From Megachile rotundata (taxonomy: Eukaryota > Arthropoda > Insecta > Hymenoptera > Megachilidae): DNA of 64,000 nt. Location: positions 209,174-273,173 of the forward strand of contig NW_027473495.1 of the NCBI RefSeq assembly GCF_050947335.1. Reading direction: 5' to 3'. Positions 13,541 through 27,235 of the stretch are shown piece by piece; within the stretch, counting starts at the first letter, position 1, and every line of letters begins with the position of its first letter. Both the position numbers and the translations under genes were made by a program. The notes under the pieces were generated by a model, which did not search any database, was not told the origin of the DNA, and saw only the letters and a list, made by a program, of their open reading frames with translations.

Positions 13541-15625
13541 GATCGTCATTGTATGATTATGGTTGTATGATTGTGATTGCATGATTGTGATTGTATGATT
13601 GTGATTGCATGATTTTGAATGTATGATTGTGATTGTATGATTGTGATTGTATGATTGTGATTGTATGATTGTGATTGTATGATTGTGATTGTATGATTGT
13701 GATAATATGATTGTGAATGTATGATTGTGAATGTATGATTGTGATTGTATGTCTGTGATTGTATGATTGTGATTGTATGATTGTGATTGTATGATTGTGA
13801 TTGTATGATTGTGATTGTATGATTGTGATTGTATGATTGTGGTGTATGATTGTGATTGTATGATTGTAATTGTATGATTATGATTGTATGATTGCGATTG
13901 TATGATTGTGATTGTATGATTGTGATTGTATGATTGTAATTGTATGATTATGATTGTATGATTGTGATTGTATGATTGTGATTGTATGACTGTGATTGTA
14001 TGATTGTGATTGTGCGATTGTGAATGTACGATTGTGATTGTACGATTGTGATTTTACGATTGTGATTGTATGATTATGATTGTATGATTGTGATAGTATG
14101 ATTGTGATTGTAAGATTGTGATTGTCTGATTGTGGTTGTATGATTGTGATTGTATGATTGTGATTGTATGATTATGATTGTATGATTATGATTGTATGAT
14201 TGTGATTGCATGATTGTGATTGTATGATTGTGATAATATGATTGTGATTGTATGACTGTGATTGTATGATTGTGACTGTATGATTGTGATAGTATGATTG
14301 TGATAGTATGACTGTGATTGTATGACTTTGATTGTATGATTGTGACTGTATGATTGTGATTGTCTGATTGTGGTTGTATGATTGTGATTGTATGATTGTG
14401 ATTGTATGATTGTCATTGTATGATTATCATTGTATGACTGTGATTGCATGATTGCGATTGTATGATTGTGATTGCATGATTTTGAATGTATGATTGTGAT
14501 TGTATGATTGTGATTGTATGATTGTGATTGTATGATTGTGATTGTATGATTGTATTTGGGAGATTGTATTTTGGAGATTGTAATTGTGTGATTGCGATTG
14601 TATGATTGTGATTGTATGATTGTGATTGTATGATTGTGATTGTATGATTGTGATTGTATGATTGTGATTGTATGATTGTATTTGGGAGATTGTATTTTGG
14701 AGATTGTAATTGTATGATTGCGATTGTATGATTGTGATTGTATGATTGTGATTGTATGATTGTGATTGTATGATTGTGATTGTATGATTGTGATTGTATG
14801 ATTGTGATTGTATGATTGTAATTGTATGATTATGATTGTATGATTGTGATTGTATGATTGTGATTGTATGATTGTGATTGTATGATTGTGACTGTATGAT
14901 TGTGATTGTATGATTGTGATTGTGTGATTGCGATTGTATGATTGCGATTGTATGATTGTGATTGTATGATTGTGATTGTATGATTGTGATTGTATGACTG
15001 TGATTGTATGGTTGTGATTGTATGATTGTGATTGTATGATTAGGATTGTATGATTGTGATAGTATGATTGTGATTGTATGACTGTGATTGTATGATTGTG
15101 ATTGTATGATTGTGATTGTATGATTGTGATTGTATGATTGTATTTGGGAGATTGTATTTTGGAGATTGTAATTGTATGATTGCGATTGTATGATTGTGAT
15201 TGTATGATTGTGATTGTATGACTGTGATTGTATGATTGTGATTGTGCGATTGTGAATGTACGATTGTGATTGTACGATTGTGATATTACGATTGTGATTG
15301 TATGATTATGATTGTATGATTGTGATAGTATGATTGTGATTGTAAGATTGTGATTGTCTGATTGTGGTTGTATGATTGTGATTGTATGATTGTGATTGTA
15401 TGATTATGATTGTATGATTATGATTGTATGATTGTGATTGCATGATTGTGATTGTATGATTGTGATAATATGATTGTGATTGTATGACTGTGATTGTATG
15501 ATTGTGACTGTATGATTGTGATAGTATGATTGTGATAGTATGACTGTGATTGTATGACTTTGATTGTATGATTGTGACTGTATGATTGTGATTGTATGAT
15601 TATGGTTGTATGATTGTGATTGCAT
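13541..15625. repeat. 2,099-bp duplication, first copy
   Basis: The left edge carries the rare unit beginning GATCGTC at 13,541, which recurs only at 15,626. Inside, the 13-bp units at 13,835 and 15,934 and the GGTGTAT markers are 2,099 bp apart (149 units of 14 bp plus one of 13 bp). Between GATCGTC and the 13-bp unit the second copy has one more monomer, which accounts for the 2,085-bp spacing of the left marker. Relative to 2.1-5.0 kb this copy lacks 490 bp (35 units). Confidence 0.85.
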
Positions 15626-16935
15626 GATCGTCATTGTATGATTATGGTTGTATGATTGTGATTGCATGATTGTGATTGTATGATTGTGATTGCATGATTT
15701 TGAATGTATGATTGTGATTGTATGATTGTGATTGTATGATTGTGATTGTATGATTGTGATTGTATGATTGTGATTGTATGATTGTGATAATATGATTGTG
15801 AATGTATGATTGTGAATGTATGATTGTGATTGTATGTCTGTGATTGTATGATTGTGATTGTATGATTGTGATTGTATGATTGTGATTGTATGATTGTGAT
15901 TGTATGATTGTGATTGTATGATTGTGATTGTATGATTGTGGTGTATGATTGTGATTGTATGATTGTAATTGTATGATTATGATTGTATGATTGCGATTGT
16001 ATGATTGTGATTGTATGATTGTGATTGTATGATTGTAATTGTATGATTATGATTGTATGATTGTGATTGTATGATTGTGATTGTATGACTGTGATTGTAT
16101 GATTGTGATTGTGCGATTGTGAATGTACGATTGTGATTGTACGATTGTGATTTTACGATTGTGATTGTATGATTATGATTGTATGATTGTGATAGTATGA
16201 TTGTGATTGTAAGATTGTGATTGTCTGATTGTGGTTGTATGATTGTGATTGTATGATTGTGATTGTATGATTATGATTGTATGATTATGATTGTATGATT
16301 GTGATTGCATGATTGTGATTGTATGATTGTGATAATATGATTGTGATTGTATGACTGTGATTGTATGATTGTGACTGTATGATTGTGATAGTATGATTGT
16401 GATAGTATGACTGTGATTGTATGACTTTGATTGTATGATTGTGACTGTATGATTGTGATTGTCTGATTGTGGTTGTATGATTGTGATTGTATGATTGTGA
16501 TTGTATGATTGTCATTGTATGATTATCATTGTATGACTGTGATTGCATGATTGCGATTGTATGATTGTGATTGCATGATTTTGAATGTATGATTGTGATT
16601 GTATGATTGTGATTGTATGATTGTGATTGTATGATTGTGATTGTATGATTGTATTTGGGAGATTGTATTTTGGAGATTGTAATTGTGTGATTGCGATTGT
16701 ATGATTGTGATTGTATGATTGTGATTGTATGATTGTGATTGTATGATTGTGATTGTATGATTGTGATTGTATGATTGTATTTGGGAGATTGTATTTTGGA
16801 GATTGTAATTGTATGATTGCGATTGTATGATTGTGATTGTATGATTGTGATTGTATGATTGTGATTGTATGATTGTGATTGTATGATTGTGATTGTATGA
16901 TTGTGATTGTATGATTGTAATTGTATGATTATGAT
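15626..16935. repeat. 2,099-bp duplication, second copy, merging into the 5,150-bp HOR
   Basis: This segment repeats 13.54-14.84 kb with the same order of GATAAT, TGTCTGTG, 13-bp and TGTAC-type units. It also contains the same pair of TTTGGGA/TTTTGGA cassettes at 16.65 and 16.78 kb. At about 16,936 it becomes continuous with a sequence that recurs 5,150 bp downstream. The 5,150-bp HOR therefore includes the right part of this duplication. Confidence 0.8.
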
Positions 16936-19900
16936 TGTATGATTGTGATTGTATGATTGTGATTGTATGATTGTGATTGTATGATTGTGACTGTATGATT
17001 GTGATTGTATGATTGTGATTGTGTGATTGCGATTGTATGATTGCGATTGTATGATTGTGATTGTATGATTGTGATTGTATGATTGTGATTGTATGACTGT
17101 GATTGTATGGTTGTGATTGTATGATTGTGATTGTATGATTAGGATTGTATGATTGTGATAGTATGATTGTGATTGTATGACTGTGATTGTATGATTGTGA
17201 TTGTATGATTGTGATTGTATGATTGTGATTGTATGATTGTATTTGGGAGATTGTATTTTGGAGATTGTAATTGTATGATTGCGATTGTATGATTGTGATT
17301 GTATGATTGTGATTGTATGACTGTGATTGTATGATTGTGATTGTGCGATTGTGAATGTACGATTGTGATTGTACGATTGTGATATTACGATTGTGATTGT
17401 ATGATTATGATTGTATGATTGTGATAGTATGATTGTGATTGTAAGATTGTGATTGTCTGATTGTGGTTGTATGATTGTGATTGTATGATTGTGATTGTAT
17501 GATTATGATTGTATGATTATGATTGTATGATTGTGATTGCATGATTGTGATTGTATGATTGTGATAATATGATTGTGATTGTATGACTGTGATTGTATGA
17601 TTGTGACTGTATGATTGTGATAGTATGATTGTGATAGTATGACTGTGATTGTATGACTTTGATTGTATGATTGTGACTGTATGATTGTGATTGTATGATT
17701 ATGGTTGTATGATTGTGATTGCATGATTGTGATTGTATGATTGTGATTGCATGATTTCGAATGTATGATTGTGATTGTATGATTGTGATTGTATGATTGT
17801 GATTGTATGATTGTGATTGTATGATTGTATTTGGGAGATTGTATTTTGGAGATTGTAATTGTATGATTGCGATTGTATGATTGTGATTGTATGATTGTGG
17901 TGTATGATTGTGATTGTATGATTGTAATTGTATGATTATGATTGTATGATTGTGATTGTATGATTGTGATGGTTTGATTGTGATTGTATGATTGCGATAT
18001 TATAATTGTGATTGTATGATTGTGATTGTATGATTGTATTTGGGAGATTGTATTTGGGAGATTGTAATTGTATGATTGCGATTGTATGATTGTGATTGTA
18101 TGATTGTGATTGTATGATTGTGACTGTATGATTGTGATAGTATGATTGTGATAGTATGACTGTGATTGTATGACTTTGATTGTATGATTGTGACTGTATG
18201 ATTGTGATTGTCTGATTGTGGTTGTATGATTGTGATTATATGATTGTGATTGTATGATTGTCATTGTATGATTATCATTGTATGATTGTGATTGCATGAT
18301 TGCGATTGTATGATTGAGATTGCATGATTTTGTATGTACGATTGTGATTGTATGATTGTGATTGTATGATTGTGATTGCATGATTTTGAATGTATGATTG
18401 TGATTGTATGATTGTGATTGTATGATTGTGATTGTATGATTGTGATTGTATGATTGTGATAATATGATTGTGAATGTATGATTGTGATTGTATGTCTGTG
18501 ATTGTATGATTGTGATTGTATGATTGTGATTGTATGATTGTGATTGTATGATTCTGATAGTATGATTGTGATTGTATGATTGTGATTGTATGATTGTGAT
18601 TGTATGATTGTGATTGTATGATTGTATTTGGGAGATTGTATTTGGGAGATTGTAATTGTATGATTGCGATTGTATGATTGAGATTGTATGATTGTGATTG
18701 TACGATTGTGATTGTATGATTGTGATAGTATGATTGTGATTGTGTGATTGTGATTGTATGACTGTGATTGTATGATTGTGATAGTATGATTGTGATTGTA
18801 TGATTGTGATTGTATGACTGTGATTGTATGATTGTGATTGTGCGATTGTGATTGTACGATTGTGATTGTACGATTGTGATTGTATGATTATGATTGTATG
18901 ATTATGATTGTATGATTGTGATTGCATGATTGTGATTGTATGATTGAGATTGCATGATTTTGTATGTATGATTGTGATTGTATGATTGTGATTGTATGAT
19001 TGTGATTGTATGATTGTGATTGTATGACTGCGATTGTATGATTGTGATTGTGCGATTGTGATTGTACGATTGTGATTGTACGATTGTGATTGTATGATTG
19101 TGATTGTGTGATTATGATGGAATGATTGTGATTGCATGATTGTGATTGTATGATTGTGATTGTATGATTGTGATTGTATGATTGTGATTGCATGATTGTG
19201 ATTGTATGATTGTGATTGTATGATTGTGATTGTATGATTGTGATTGTATGATTGTAATTGTAAGATTATGATTGTATGATTGTGATTGTATGATTGTGAT
19301 TGTATGATTGTGATAGTATGATTGTGATTGTAAGATTGTGATTGTATGACTGTGATTGTATGATTGTGATTGTATGATTGTGATTGTATGATTGTGATAG
19401 TATGATTGTGATAGTATGACTGTGATTGTATGACTGTGATTGTATGATTGTGATTGTATGATTGTGATTGTCTGATTGTGATTGTATGATTGTGATTGTA
19501 TGATTGTGATTGTATGATTGTGATTGTATGACTGTGATTGTATGACTGTGATTGTATGATTGTGATTGTATGATTCTGATAGTATGATTGTGATTGTATG
19601 ATTGTGATTGTATGATTGTGATTGTATGATTGTATTTGGGAGATTGTAATTGTATGATTGCGATTGTATGATTGAGATTGTATGATTGTGATTATATGAT
19701 TGTGATTGTATGATTGTGATTGTATGATTGTGATAGTATGATTGTGATTGTAAGATTGTGATTGTATGATTGTGATTGTATGATTGTGATTGTATGATTG
19801 TGATTGTATGATTGTGACTGTATGATTGTGATTGTATGATTGTGATTGCGTGATTGTGATTGTATGATTGCGATTGTATGATTGCGATTGTATGATTGCG

Positions 19901-22085
19901 ATTGTATGATTGTGATTGTATGATTGTGATAGTATGATTGTGATAGTATGACTGTGATTGTATGATTGTGATAGTATGATTGTGATAGTATGACTGTGAT
20001 TGTATGATTGTGATTGTATGATTGTGATTGTATGATTGTGATAATATGATTGTGAATGTATGATTGTGAATGTATGATTGTGATTGTATGTCTGTGATTG
20101 TATGATTGTGATTGTATGATTGTGATTGTATGATTGTGATTGTATGATTGTGATTGTATGATTCTGATAGTATGATTGTGAATGTATGATTGTGATTGTA
20201 TGTCTGTGATTGTATGATTGTGATTGTATGATTGTGATTGTATGATTGTGATTGTATGATTGTGATTGTATGATTCTGATAGTATGATTGTGATTGTGTG
20301 ATTGTGATTGTATGACTGTGATTGTATGATTGTGATAGTATGATTGTGATTGTATGATTGTGATTGTATGATTGTGATTGTATGATTGTGATAATATGAT
20401 TGTGAATGTATGATTGTGATTGTATGACTGTGATTGTATGATTGTGATTGTATGATTGTGATTGTATGATTAGGATTGTATGATTGTGATAGTATGATTG
20501 TGATTGTATGATTATGATTGTATGATTGTGATTGTATGATTGTGATTGTATGATTGTGATTGTATGATTGTGATTGTATGATTGTGATTGTATGATTGTG
20601 GTGTATGATTGTGATTGTATGATTGTAATTGTATGATTATGATTGTATGATTGCGATTGTATGATTGTGATTGTATGATTGTGATTGTATGATTGTAATT
20701 GTATGATTATGATTGTATGATTGTGATTGTATGATTGTGATTGTATGACTGTGATTGTATGATTGTGATTGTGCGATTGTGAATGTACGATTGTGATTGT
20801 ACGATTGTGATTTTACGATTGTGATTGTATGATTATGATTGTATGATTGTGATAGTATGATTGTGATTGTAAGATTGTGATTGTCTGATTGTGGTTGTAT
20901 GATTGTGATTGTATGATTGTGATTGTATGATTATGATTGTATGATTATGATTGTATGATTGTGATTGCATGATTGTGATTGTATGATTGTGATAATATGA
21001 TTGTGATTGTATGACTGTGATTGTATGATTGTGACTGTATGATTGTGATAGTATGATTGTGATAGTATGACTGTGATTGTATGACTTTGATTGTATGATT
21101 GTGACTGTATGATTGTGATTGTCTGATTGTGGTTGTATGATTGTGATTGTATGATTGTGATTGTATGATTGTCATTGTATGATTATCATTGTATGACTGT
21201 GATTGCATGATTGCGATTGTATGATTGTGATTGCATGATTTTGAATGTATGATTGTGATTGTATGATTGTGATTGTATGATTGTGATTGTATGATTGTGA
21301 TTGTATGATTGTATTTGGGAGATTGTATTTTGGAGATTGTAATTGTATGATTGCGATTGTATGATTGTGATTGTATGATTGTGATTGTATGATTGTGATT
21401 GTATGATTGTGATTGTATGATTGTGATTGTATGATTGTATTTGGGAGATTGTATTTTGGAGATTGTAATTGTATGATTGCGATTGTATGATTGTGATTGT
21501 ATGATTGTGATTGTATGATTGTGATTGTATGATTGTGATTGTATGATTGTGATTGTATGATTGTGATTGTATGATTGTAATTGTATGATTATGATTGTAT
21601 GATTGTGATTGTATGATTGTGATTGTATGATTGTGATTGTATGATTGTGATTGTATGATTGTGATAGTATGATTGTGATTGTATGATTGTGATAGTATGA
21701 TTGTGATAGTATGACTGTGATTGTATGACTGTGATTGTATGATTGTGATTGTATGATTGAGATTGTCTGATTGTGATTGTATGATTGTGATTGTATGATT
21801 GTGATTGTATGATTGTAATTGTAAGATTATGATTGTATGATTGTGATTGTGTGATTGTGATGGTATGATAACGATTGTATGATTGTGATTGTATGATTGC
21901 GATTGTATGATTGTGATTGTATGATTATGATTGTATGATTGTGATTGTATGATTGTGATTGTATGATTATGATTGTATGGTTGTGACTGTATGATTGTGA
22001 TGGTATGATTGCGATTGTATGATTGCGATCGTATGATTGTGATTGTATGATTATGATTGTATGATTGTGATTGTATGATTGCCAT
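16936..22085. repeat. 5,150-bp higher-order repeat, copy 1
   Basis: Matching with copy 2 begins at 16,936/22,086. Immediately left, copy 1 has a GATTATG unit where copy 2 has GATTGCCATTG. The unit is 368 monomers long: 366 of 14 bp and two of 13 bp (17,893 and 20,594), which sums to 5,150. I noticed one substitution against copy 2, an A at 18,238 for G at 23,388. Cassettes lie near 17.24, 17.83, 18.04, 18.62, 19.63, 21.31 and 21.44 kb. A local 112-bp duplication sits near 20.07-20.29 kb. Confidence 0.92.
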
Positions 22086-25000
22086 TGTATGATTGTGATT
22101 GTATGATTGTGATTGTATGATTGTGATTGTATGATTGTGACTGTATGATTGTGATTGTATGATTGTGATTGTGTGATTGCGATTGTATGATTGCGATTGT
22201 ATGATTGTGATTGTATGATTGTGATTGTATGATTGTGATTGTATGACTGTGATTGTATGGTTGTGATTGTATGATTGTGATTGTATGATTAGGATTGTAT
22301 GATTGTGATAGTATGATTGTGATTGTATGACTGTGATTGTATGATTGTGATTGTATGATTGTGATTGTATGATTGTGATTGTATGATTGTATTTGGGAGA
22401 TTGTATTTTGGAGATTGTAATTGTATGATTGCGATTGTATGATTGTGATTGTATGATTGTGATTGTATGACTGTGATTGTATGATTGTGATTGTGCGATT
22501 GTGAATGTACGATTGTGATTGTACGATTGTGATATTACGATTGTGATTGTATGATTATGATTGTATGATTGTGATAGTATGATTGTGATTGTAAGATTGT
22601 GATTGTCTGATTGTGGTTGTATGATTGTGATTGTATGATTGTGATTGTATGATTATGATTGTATGATTATGATTGTATGATTGTGATTGCATGATTGTGA
22701 TTGTATGATTGTGATAATATGATTGTGATTGTATGACTGTGATTGTATGATTGTGACTGTATGATTGTGATAGTATGATTGTGATAGTATGACTGTGATT
22801 GTATGACTTTGATTGTATGATTGTGACTGTATGATTGTGATTGTATGATTATGGTTGTATGATTGTGATTGCATGATTGTGATTGTATGATTGTGATTGC
22901 ATGATTTCGAATGTATGATTGTGATTGTATGATTGTGATTGTATGATTGTGATTGTATGATTGTGATTGTATGATTGTATTTGGGAGATTGTATTTTGGA
23001 GATTGTAATTGTATGATTGCGATTGTATGATTGTGATTGTATGATTGTGGTGTATGATTGTGATTGTATGATTGTAATTGTATGATTATGATTGTATGAT
23101 TGTGATTGTATGATTGTGATGGTTTGATTGTGATTGTATGATTGCGATATTATAATTGTGATTGTATGATTGTGATTGTATGATTGTATTTGGGAGATTG
23201 TATTTGGGAGATTGTAATTGTATGATTGCGATTGTATGATTGTGATTGTATGATTGTGATTGTATGATTGTGACTGTATGATTGTGATAGTATGATTGTG
23301 ATAGTATGACTGTGATTGTATGACTTTGATTGTATGATTGTGACTGTATGATTGTGATTGTCTGATTGTGGTTGTATGATTGTGATTGTATGATTGTGAT
23401 TGTATGATTGTCATTGTATGATTATCATTGTATGATTGTGATTGCATGATTGCGATTGTATGATTGAGATTGCATGATTTTGTATGTACGATTGTGATTG
23501 TATGATTGTGATTGTATGATTGTGATTGCATGATTTTGAATGTATGATTGTGATTGTATGATTGTGATTGTATGATTGTGATTGTATGATTGTGATTGTA
23601 TGATTGTGATAATATGATTGTGAATGTATGATTGTGATTGTATGTCTGTGATTGTATGATTGTGATTGTATGATTGTGATTGTATGATTGTGATTGTATG
23701 ATTCTGATAGTATGATTGTGATTGTATGATTGTGATTGTATGATTGTGATTGTATGATTGTGATTGTATGATTGTATTTGGGAGATTGTATTTGGGAGAT
23801 TGTAATTGTATGATTGCGATTGTATGATTGAGATTGTATGATTGTGATTGTACGATTGTGATTGTATGATTGTGATAGTATGATTGTGATTGTGTGATTG
23901 TGATTGTATGACTGTGATTGTATGATTGTGATAGTATGATTGTGATTGTATGATTGTGATTGTATGACTGTGATTGTATGATTGTGATTGTGCGATTGTG
24001 ATTGTACGATTGTGATTGTACGATTGTGATTGTATGATTATGATTGTATGATTATGATTGTATGATTGTGATTGCATGATTGTGATTGTATGATTGAGAT
24101 TGCATGATTTTGTATGTATGATTGTGATTGTATGATTGTGATTGTATGATTGTGATTGTATGATTGTGATTGTATGACTGCGATTGTATGATTGTGATTG
24201 TGCGATTGTGATTGTACGATTGTGATTGTACGATTGTGATTGTATGATTGTGATTGTGTGATTATGATGGAATGATTGTGATTGCATGATTGTGATTGTA
24301 TGATTGTGATTGTATGATTGTGATTGTATGATTGTGATTGCATGATTGTGATTGTATGATTGTGATTGTATGATTGTGATTGTATGATTGTGATTGTATG
24401 ATTGTAATTGTAAGATTATGATTGTATGATTGTGATTGTATGATTGTGATTGTATGATTGTGATAGTATGATTGTGATTGTAAGATTGTGATTGTATGAC
24501 TGTGATTGTATGATTGTGATTGTATGATTGTGATTGTATGATTGTGATAGTATGATTGTGATAGTATGACTGTGATTGTATGACTGTGATTGTATGATTG
24601 TGATTGTATGATTGTGATTGTCTGATTGTGATTGTATGATTGTGATTGTATGATTGTGATTGTATGATTGTGATTGTATGACTGTGATTGTATGACTGTG
24701 ATTGTATGATTGTGATTGTATGATTCTGATAGTATGATTGTGATTGTATGATTGTGATTGTATGATTGTGATTGTATGATTGTATTTGGGAGATTGTAAT
24801 TGTATGATTGCGATTGTATGATTGAGATTGTATGATTGTGATTATATGATTGTGATTGTATGATTGTGATTGTATGATTGTGATAGTATGATTGTGATTG
24901 TAAGATTGTGATTGTATGATTGTGATTGTATGATTGTGATTGTATGATTGTGATTGTATGATTGTGACTGTATGATTGTGATTGTATGATTGTGATTGCG

Positions 25001-27235
25001 TGATTGTGATTGTATGATTGCGATTGTATGATTGCGATTGTATGATTGCGATTGTATGATTGTGATTGTATGATTGTGATAGTATGATTGTGATAGTATG
25101 ACTGTGATTGTATGATTGTGATAGTATGATTGTGATAGTATGACTGTGATTGTATGATTGTGATTGTATGATTGTGATTGTATGATTGTGATAATATGAT
25201 TGTGAATGTATGATTGTGAATGTATGATTGTGATTGTATGTCTGTGATTGTATGATTGTGATTGTATGATTGTGATTGTATGATTGTGATTGTATGATTG
25301 TGATTGTATGATTCTGATAGTATGATTGTGAATGTATGATTGTGATTGTATGTCTGTGATTGTATGATTGTGATTGTATGATTGTGATTGTATGATTGTG
25401 ATTGTATGATTGTGATTGTATGATTCTGATAGTATGATTGTGATTGTGTGATTGTGATTGTATGACTGTGATTGTATGATTGTGATAGTATGATTGTGAT
25501 TGTATGATTGTGATTGTATGATTGTGATTGTATGATTGTGATAATATGATTGTGAATGTATGATTGTGATTGTATGACTGTGATTGTATGATTGTGATTG
25601 TATGATTGTGATTGTATGATTAGGATTGTATGATTGTGATAGTATGATTGTGATTGTATGATTATGATTGTATGATTGTGATTGTATGATTGTGATTGTA
25701 TGATTGTGATTGTATGATTGTGATTGTATGATTGTGATTGTATGATTGTGGTGTATGATTGTGATTGTATGATTGTAATTGTATGATTATGATTGTATGA
25801 TTGCGATTGTATGATTGTGATTGTATGATTGTGATTGTATGATTGTAATTGTATGATTATGATTGTATGATTGTGATTGTATGATTGTGATTGTATGACT
25901 GTGATTGTATGATTGTGATTGTGCGATTGTGAATGTACGATTGTGATTGTACGATTGTGATTTTACGATTGTGATTGTATGATTATGATTGTATGATTGT
26001 GATAGTATGATTGTGATTGTAAGATTGTGATTGTCTGATTGTGGTTGTATGATTGTGATTGTATGATTGTGATTGTATGATTATGATTGTATGATTATGA
26101 TTGTATGATTGTGATTGCATGATTGTGATTGTATGATTGTGATAATATGATTGTGATTGTATGACTGTGATTGTATGATTGTGACTGTATGATTGTGATA
26201 GTATGATTGTGATAGTATGACTGTGATTGTATGACTTTGATTGTATGATTGTGACTGTATGATTGTGATTGTCTGATTGTGGTTGTATGATTGTGATTGT
26301 ATGATTGTGATTGTATGATTGTCATTGTATGATTATCATTGTATGACTGTGATTGCATGATTGCGATTGTATGATTGTGATTGCATGATTTTGAATGTAT
26401 GATTGTGATTGTATGATTGTGATTGTATGATTGTGATTGTATGATTGTGATTGTATGATTGTATTTGGGAGATTGTATTTTGGAGATTGTAATTGTATGA
26501 TTGCGATTGTATGATTGTGATTGTATGATTGTGATTGTATGATTGTGATTGTATGATTGTGATTGTATGATTGTGATTGTATGATTGTATTTGGGAGATT
26601 GTATTTTGGAGATTGTAATTGTATGATTGCGATTGTATGATTGTGATTGTATGATTGTGATTGTATGATTGTGATTGTATGATTGTGATTGTATGATTGT
26701 GATTGTATGATTGTGATTGTATGATTGTAATTGTATGATTATGATTGTATGATTGTGATTGTATGATTGTGATTGTATGATTGTGATTGTATGATTGTGA
26801 TTGTATGATTGTGATAGTATGATTGTGATTGTATGATTGTGATAGTATGATTGTGATAGTATGACTGTGATTGTATGACTGTGATTGTATGATTGTGATT
26901 GTATGATTGAGATTGTCTGATTGTGATTGTATGATTGTGATTGTATGATTGTGATTGTATGATTGTAATTGTAAGATTATGATTGTATGATTGTGATTGT
27001 GTGATTGTGATGGTATGATAACGATTGTATGATTGTGATTGTATGATTGCGATTGTATGATTGTGATTGTATGATTATGATTGTATGATTGTGATTGTAT
27101 GATTGTGATTGTATGATTATGATTGTATGGTTGTGACTGTATGATTGTGATGGTATGATTGCGATTGTATGATTGCGATCGTATGATTGTGATTGTATGA
27201 TTATGATTGTATGATTGTGATTGTATGATTGCCAT
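22086..27235. repeat. 5,150-bp higher-order repeat, copy 2
   Basis: All landmarks of copy 1 recur exactly 5,150 bp later: GATAACG at 21,867/27,017, and 13-bp units at 23,043 and 25,744. The minus-strand frames that end at the same variant units also recur. A minus-strand stop-free run at 22,653-24,287 translates identically to 17,503-19,137. Such identity over 5 kb in a fast-evolving minisatellite implies a very recent duplication or ongoing homogenisation. Confidence 0.93.

Noticed and set aside
17503..19137. Minus-strand open frame of 544 codons (and about 60 shorter ones) as protein-coding genes
   Set aside because: The frames follow from a consensus that has no stop on that strand. ATGs come only from variant units (TGCATG, GTCATTG) and stops from GATTATG or GTCATTG-type units. 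Frames overlap each other in different phases with the same repeat peptide, and frame changes by single-unit gains are tolerated. No upstream signals or non-repeat domain exist.
17503..24287. Antifreeze or beta-solenoid protein, suggested by the Thr-Ile-Thr-Ile pattern
   Set aside because: The pattern is dictated by ACAATC-type DNA and appears in all three frames. There is no signal peptide, cysteine pattern or selection evidence.
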